DNA of 9,783 nucleotides, taken from Gammaproteobacteria bacterium (GTDB lineage: Bacteria; Pseudomonadota; Gammaproteobacteria; Steroidobacterales; Rariloculaceae). A program made the position numbers and the translations under genes. Shown here piece by piece: positions 6,119 to 9,783 of this stretch. The first letter of the stretch is position 1. The number at the start of each line of letters is the position of its first letter. Location of the stretch: positions 1 to 9,783 of the forward strand of contig JAFGNC010000255.1 of NCBI GenBank assembly GCA_016927175.1, given 5' to 3'. The notes under the pieces were generated by a model. It worked only from the letters and a program-made list of their open reading frames with translations. It searched no databases and was not told where the DNA came from.

Positions 6119-6128
6119 GGGGGAATTC
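6119..6128 (+). promoter_or_regulatory. Ribosome binding site of the PhoX-family gene
   Basis: GGGGG at 6119-6123, a 5-base spacer AATTC, then the ATG at 6129. It decides for this ATG over the in-frame TTG at 6117, which overlaps the Shine-Dalgarno itself. Confidence 0.7.
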
Positions 6129-7913
6129 ATGAAGAATCGCGAAGACGTGGAGAAAAGCAATAGATCGGATAACCGTCCTTTCAGCAGTGTCCTGACCTCC
6201 TACAGCTCCCGGCGCCGCGTGCTTCGCGGCAGCCTCGAGCTCGCCGCGGCAGTGTTCTTTGCTTCGTCTCCGGCCATGGCCGAGCCGAAAGGCAAGGCCA
6301 GGGGCAGGTCCAAACTGATCGATTTCGAGCCGGTTCCGGTCGAGGGCGGCGGCGGCGCGATGCCGCGAATCGCCGAGGACTACGAGATGCAGTTCATCAT
6401 CCCGTGGGGCGATCCGATCAATCCTTCGTCGGGTCCGGCGTTCGACTGGCCGCCGAGCGCGGCCGATCAGGCGCTGCAGATCGGCAAAGGGCACGACGGG
6501 ATGTGGTACTTCCCGCTGGACAAGAGCGGCAACCGCGGCCTGCTCGCGCTGAACCACGAGTACGGCTTCAGAATCGATTTCACCGGCGATTTCAGCAACC
6601 CGTTTCGTGCCGAGAGTCTCGACGAGGTGCGCGTATCGCAGCACGCCCACGGGGTATCGATCCTCGAGCTGGCGAGCGTGAACGGACAGTGGCAGCACGT
6701 CGACAGCGGCTACTCGCGCCGGATCCACGTCAACACTCCGGTCGAGTTCAGCGGGCCGGCGGCGCACTCGCCGCGGCTGCAGAACCCGGCGGGCAACCCC
6801 CCGGCCGGCACGCTCAACAACTGCTCGAACGGTCACACGCCATGGGGCACGTACCTCACGTGCGAGGAGAACGTTCACTTCTACTTCGGCGACCCGGGCG
6901 GAACCTTCGTGCCCGACGAGTTTCAGCAGCGTTACGGATTTCCGTTCGATTTTCACGGCTGGGCCGCTTTCGACCCGCGCTTCGATCTCGGAAACGCCGA
7001 CTACGCCAACGAGTGCAACCGCTTCGGGTGGGTCGTCGAGATCGATCCGACCGACCCCACGGCGCCGCCGGTCAAGCGCACGGCGCTCGGCCGCTTCCGG
7101 CACGAAGGCTGCGCGGTGACGGTCGGGCGGGGCGGCCGCGCCGTCGGCTACATGGGCGACGACGAGAACGGCGAGTACCTATACAAGTTCGTGTCCGACA
7201 AGAACTGGGAGGCGCTCAGGGCCCAGGGCCTGAGTCCTCTGGATCACGGCAAGCTGTATGCCGCGAGGTTCGACGACGACGGCACGGGCGAGTGGCTACT
7301 GCTGTCGCTCGAGAATCCGCTGCTGGCCGCGGAGTTCAACGACGAGGCCGACGTGCTGATGTTCGCGCGCAAGGCCGCCGACATCGTCGGCGCGACGCCG
7401 CTGGGCCGGCCGGAATGGACGGCGGTCGGACCGGACGAGCAGGTGTACGCCACGCTGACGGCGGGCCACGATGGCGAAGGCAGCATTCTCCGCTGGCGCG
7501 ACAGCGATCATCACGTCGGTACGCGATTCGAGTGGGACGTGTTTGTGATCGCCAGCGATACGTTCGATACCGAAGCGACGTTCAACGAGCCCGACGGCTT
7601 GTGGGCGGATCCGGACGGACGCGTGTTCATCCAGACGGACGGGCGCGGGCAGCCGAGCGGTCTGAACGATCAGATGCTCGTCGCAGACAGCGCAACCGGC
7701 GAGATCAGGCGCCTGTTCGAAGGCGTGCCGGGCTGTGAGGTCTCGGGCATCACCGTGACCCCCGATCGCCGCACGATGTTCATCAACGTGCAGCATCCGG
7801 GAGAGTTCACGGGGGGAACGACCTTCCCGCACGATCCTTCCGAAGGCATTCCCGTGCCGAGAGACGCGACGGTCGTGATTCGCCGCAAGGACGGAGGCAT
7901 CGTCGGCTCCTGA
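6129..7913 (+). CDS. PhoX-family (DUF839) Tat-exported protein, probable alkaline phosphatase
   Basis: This is a 594-residue protein. A 26-residue polar N-terminus precedes a twin-arginine motif SRRRVLRG (27-34), a hydrophobic stretch, and a likely cleavage site after SPAMA (51). The mature part carries PhoX family hallmarks: LALNHEYG, QHAHGVSI, NNCSNGHTPWGTYLTCEEN (C232, E246, E247), GRFRHEGCAV, YMGDDENGEYLYKFVS, and near the C-terminus GITVTPDRRTMFINVQHPGE. PhoX enzymes are calcium- and iron-dependent periplasmic or secreted phosphomonoesterases. The conserved Cys and acidic residues expected around the metal cluster are present, although many DUF839 proteins have not been tested for activity. 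It has its own promoter, diverges from the E2-like gene and is followed by a strong hairpin, so it looks monocistronic. The family is firm; the phosphatase activity is inferred. Confidence 0.9.
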   Translation: MKNREDVEKSNRSDNRPFSSVLTSYSSRRRVLRGSLELAAAVFFASSPAMAEPKGKARGRSKLIDFEPVPVEGGGGAMPRIAEDYEMQFIIPWGDPINPSSGPAFDWPPSAADQALQIGKGHDGMWYFPLDKSGNRGLLALNHEYGFRIDFTGDFSNPFRAESLDEVRVSQHAHGVSILELASVNGQWQHVDSGYSRRIHVNTPVEFSGPAAHSPRLQNPAGNPPAGTLNNCSNGHTPWGTYLTCEENVHFYFGDPGGTFVPDEFQQRYGFPFDFHGWAAFDPRFDLGNADYANECNRFGWVVEIDPTDPTAPPVKRTALGRFRHEGCAVTVGRGGRAVGYMGDDENGEYLYKFVSDKNWEALRAQGLSPLDHGKLYAARFDDDGTGEWLLLSLENPLLAAEFNDEADVLMFARKAADIVGATPLGRPEWTAVGPDEQVYATLTAGHDGEGSILRWRDSDHHVGTRFEWDVFVIASDTFDTEATFNEPDGLWADPDGRVFIQTDGRGQPSGLNDQMLVADSATGEIRRLFEGVPGCEVSGITVTPDRRTMFINVQHPGEFTGGTTFPHDPSEGIPVPRDATVVIRRKDGGIVGS

Positions 7914-7927
7914 CGCAGTGAACGGTA

Positions 7928-7959
7928 GCCCTGGCCTCGCTCCGCAGCGAGGCCAGGGC
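7928..7959 (+). terminator. Strong GC-rich hairpin after the PhoX-family gene
   Basis: GCCCTGGCCTCGCT (7928-7941) pairs perfectly with AGCGAGGCCAGGGC (7946-7959) around a 4-base loop, CCGC. It begins 14 bases after the stop codon. No T-run follows in either direction, so it is not a textbook intrinsic terminator. It may still terminate or protect the 3' end of the mRNA. Confidence 0.65.
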
Positions 7960-8017
7960 ACGCTCCCGTTCCCATCGGCTCTACAGCGGCGCCGGCGAGC
8001 CGCGATGCGCGCGCGTG

Positions 8018-8023
8018 TAGAAT
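8018..8023 (+). promoter_or_regulatory. Possible -10 element (TAGAAT) for the MFS gene
   Basis: TAGAAT in a gtgTAGAATgccgc context lies 116 bases before the transporter start, after the hairpin that ends the PhoX unit. It matches five of six consensus positions. No acceptable -35 is seen at 16-18 bases, so support is weak. Confidence 0.3.
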
Positions 8024-8139
8024 GCCGCATGCTTTCCCCGAGCCCGACGCGCATGACGAGGATCCCGCGCGGCACCGCGTGCCGCACCGCTCCGAGCTCC
8101 GGCAAGGCTCGAACGTCACCGCTCGTCTGAGATCGATCC

Positions 8140-9339
8140 ATGCGTCTGCCGTCCCCGTACGACCGGATGCTCGCGCCGGTCTACGTCCCGACGCTGTTGA
8201 TGTCGCTGAGCCAGGAGGCGCTGCTGATCCTGCTGCCGCTCTACGTGCTCGAGCTCGGCGCGAGCCCGGGCATCGCGGCGCTGGTCGTCGGGCTGCGCGG
8301 AGTCGGCGTGCTGCTGTTCGACGTTCCCGCCGGCATGCTGGTCGCGCGCTTCGGCGACAAACCCGTCCTGATCGGCGGCCTGGTGTCGATCCTGTTCGGC
8401 ATGTTCGCGCTCGCGCTGGCTCCGGGCGTGTGGGCCGTAGCGCCCGCCGCGCTGCTGCTCGGCGCGGGCTACGCGGCCTGGATGCTCGGCCGGCAGTCGT
8501 ACATCACGCAGACCTGCGCCCCGGGTGAGGTCGGCCGTGCGATTGCGGTCATGGCCGGCCTGCAGCGGGTCGGCGCATTCGCGGGGCCGGCGGCCGGCGG
8601 TCTGATCGCGAGCGCGCTCAGCTATCCGGCGGCATTCCTCGGCGGCGCAATTAGCGTGCTGATCGCGGGTGCATGCGTGCTCGTCTTCACGCAGCACGTC
8701 GAGCCGGCGCGGAGCACCGGCGGCTCATTGCTCGCCGGCACCGGCCGTGTGCTGCGTGCGCACGGCAGCACATTCGCGACGGCCGGCACCGCGGCGCTCG
8801 CGCTGCAGCTGATGCGCGCGACGAGGCAGCTGCTCGTGCCCCTCGCGGGCCAGTCGATCGGGCTCGACGTGGCGTCGATCGGAATCCTGTATTCGATGTC
8901 CGCTGCCGTGGACATGTCTTTGTTCTATCCGGTCGGCGTGCTCGTCGATCGCCGCGGACGCAAGTGGAGCGCGGTGCCGTGCATGGTCCTGTTCGCGGCC
9001 GGGCTGGCGCTGCTGCCGTTCGCGACCGATTTCGCCGAGCTGCTCGGCGCAGTGCTGCTGCTCGGGCTCGCAAACGGCCTCGGCACCGGCATCGTCATGA
9101 TCCTCGGATCGGACTTCGCGAGCGCGAGCGGACGCCGCGGCGAGTTCCTCGGCCTGTGGCGGCTGATCGGCGACGCAGGCATGAGCGGAGCCCCGTTGCT
9201 CGCCGGCGCGCTGCTCGAGGTCTCGGGGATGGTGCTGGCGAGCACGGTTGCCGCCGGTATCGGTCTGGCAGGCGCGCTCGTCATGGTCTTTCTCGTCGGC
9301 GAGACGTTGCCCGCCGGTGACCGGCAGCGTCTCCGTTGA
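8140..9339 (+). CDS. Major facilitator superfamily (MFS) transporter
   Basis: This 399-residue protein is almost entirely hydrophobic segments, consistent with 12 inner-membrane helices in two six-helix halves. The MFS loop 2-3 signature is GMLVARFGDKPVL (65-77), and the matching loop 8-9 copy is GVLVDRRGRKWS (266-277). A central cytoplasmic loop spans about residues 186-210. LGRQSYITQ and GLQRVGAFAGPAAGG in the first half resemble the helix 4-5 region of drug-efflux-type MFS proteins. The ATG at 8140 is preceded only by a weak GAGA-like Shine-Dalgarno. Length and layout fit proton-coupled multidrug or metabolite exporters, but the substrate cannot be told. It is separated from PhoX by a hairpin and 226 bases, so it probably has its own promoter. 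Confidence 0.9.
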   Translation: MRLPSPYDRMLAPVYVPTLLMSLSQEALLILLPLYVLELGASPGIAALVVGLRGVGVLLFDVPAGMLVARFGDKPVLIGGLVSILFGMFALALAPGVWAVAPAALLLGAGYAAWMLGRQSYITQTCAPGEVGRAIAVMAGLQRVGAFAGPAAGGLIASALSYPAAFLGGAISVLIAGACVLVFTQHVEPARSTGGSLLAGTGRVLRAHGSTFATAGTAALALQLMRATRQLLVPLAGQSIGLDVASIGILYSMSAAVDMSLFYPVGVLVDRRGRKWSAVPCMVLFAAGLALLPFATDFAELLGAVLLLGLANGLGTGIVMILGSDFASASGRRGEFLGLWRLIGDAGMSGAPLLAGALLEVSGMVLASTVAAGIGLAGALVMVFLVGETLPAGDRQRLR

Positions 9340-9349
9340 CCGACACGTG

Positions 9350-9398
9350 CGTCCGCCGGACGGGCTCTGACATAATCGCCGCGCGCCGGCTCCGGCGC
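9350..9398. repeat. Two short perfect inverted repeats around the putative promoter
   Basis: CGTCCG-C-CGGACG (9350-9362) lies 11 bases after the MFS stop, and GCGCCGG-CT-CCGGCGC (9383-9398) lies just after the -10 candidate. The first could be a small hairpin at the end of the MFS mRNA. The second could be an operator or a 5' stem in the next mRNA. GC-rich DNA yields such repeats by chance, so the support is modest. Confidence 0.35.
9368..9376 (+). promoter_or_regulatory. Possible extended -10 promoter of the last gene
   Basis: TG-A-CATAAT is an extended -10 type element 72 bases before the start at 9449. TTGACC at 9336-9341 is too far upstream to be its -35. Transcription would start near 9383, exactly where the inverted repeat GCGCCGG-CT-CCGGCGC (9383-9398) begins. 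Confidence 0.4.
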
Positions 9399-9448
9399 AT
9401 CGCCGCCGCTCTCACGCTCCCGCCACGCAAACGGAACGCTTAACAACG

Positions 9449-9783
9449 ATGTACTCCGTCCGTCCTTCCCCGCTCGCGAAGATCCTGCTGCTGGTCGTTC
9501 TGATCGGGATTGCGTTCTGCGCCGATGCGCAGGAAGCGGCCGAGCGTGCGGAGCCGGCGCGCCAGGAGCGGACGCCGCAGGAGCCGACGCCGCAGGTTAC
9601 CGAAGAGCAGCTCGAAGCGCTGCGCGAGGAGCTGAGTGCCGGCAGGGAAAGGCTGGCGCCGTTGATCGAGACGATCGATCCGTCGGCCGCCGAGGCGTGG
9701 CTCGCCGAGAGTCCGCTCGAATCGCTGATCGAGCGTGCGGCGGACCCGGCGCTCGAGGAAGCGGAGGAGGGCGTCTGGCAGAG
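9449..9783 (+). CDS. Secreted or periplasmic protein of unknown function (partial, runs off the right edge)
   Basis: From the ATG at 9449 the frame is open to the window end (111 residues visible). A Sec signal peptide is clear: MYSVRPSPLAK, a hydrophobic core ILLLVVLIGIAF, and likely cleavage after CADA at 27. A cysteine lies at the end of the core, but the preceding IAF does not fit a lipobox. Next comes a charged, Gln/Pro/Glu-rich linker with a small repeat (RTPQEPTPQ). Helical, Glu/Leu/Ala-rich sequence follows (TEEQLEALREELSAG ... ESLIERAADPALEEAEEG), which could form a coiled coil. The visible part has no domain that I recognise. High-GC codon use supports a real gene. Confidence 0.72.
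   Translation, partial: MYSVRPSPLAKILLLVVLIGIAFCADAQEAAERAEPARQERTPQEPTPQVTEEQLEALREELSAGRERLAPLIETIDPSAAEAWLAESPLESLIERAADPALEEAEEGVWQ

Noticed and set aside
6015..7103. A 362-codon minus-strand frame opposite the PhoX gene.
   Set aside because: The PhoX frame has a signal peptide and many family motifs; the antisense frame has none and crosses the promoter region.
9336..9376. TTGACC as -35 paired with CATAAT as -10.
   Set aside because: The spacer is 29 bases, far beyond the usable range; only the extended -10 is kept as a weak candidate.

Overview
The window is GC-rich DNA with dense protein coding and short intergenic gaps. Sec and Tat signal peptides, a periplasmic c-type cytochrome, a PhoX-family protein and sigma70-like promoters suggest a high-GC proteobacterium, probably a free-living gamma- or betaproteobacterium. 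The lineage is inference; no ribosomal or marker gene is present.

Left half (1-4303, minus strand): five co-directional genes. In transcription order they are a small Tat-signal protein of unknown function (4303-3677), a VAO/p-cresol methylhydroxylase-type flavoprotein (3633-1981), a periplasmic class I cytochrome c (1984-1580), a D-2-hydroxyacid dehydrogenase (1491-505) and a class I SAM methyltransferase (508 to beyond the window edge). Two junctions are 4-base ATGA overlaps, so the set looks like one operon. Flavoprotein plus cytochrome is the arrangement of p-cresol methylhydroxylase and eugenol hydroxylase: the flavoprotein oxidises a 4-alkylphenol and passes electrons to the heme. The Tat protein may be an accessory factor for assembly or export. 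The jobs of the dehydrogenase and methyltransferase in the same unit are not clear.

Middle (4304-6128): a 336-base non-coding stretch with a palindrome upstream of the operon, then a minus-strand gene (5848-4640) for an unusual protein. It has an E3/E1 (peripheral subunit) binding domain, a hexapeptide-repeat linker and a degenerate dihydrolipoamide acyltransferase domain. It has no lipoyl domain and has lost the catalytic histidine. The divergent intergenic region contains a good sigma70-like promoter inside nested inverted repeats.

Right half (6129-9783, plus strand): a Tat-exported PhoX/DUF839 protein followed by a strong GC-rich hairpin, then an MFS transporter with 12 likely membrane segments, then the start of a secreted protein of unknown function that runs off the right edge.

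Most worth following up: (i) the Tat protein / flavoprotein / cytochrome module, in which the flavoprotein has no signal peptide and has a histidine at the predicted flavin-attachment position despite the cytochrome partner; (ii) the lipoyl-less, apparently inactive E2-like scaffold protein.
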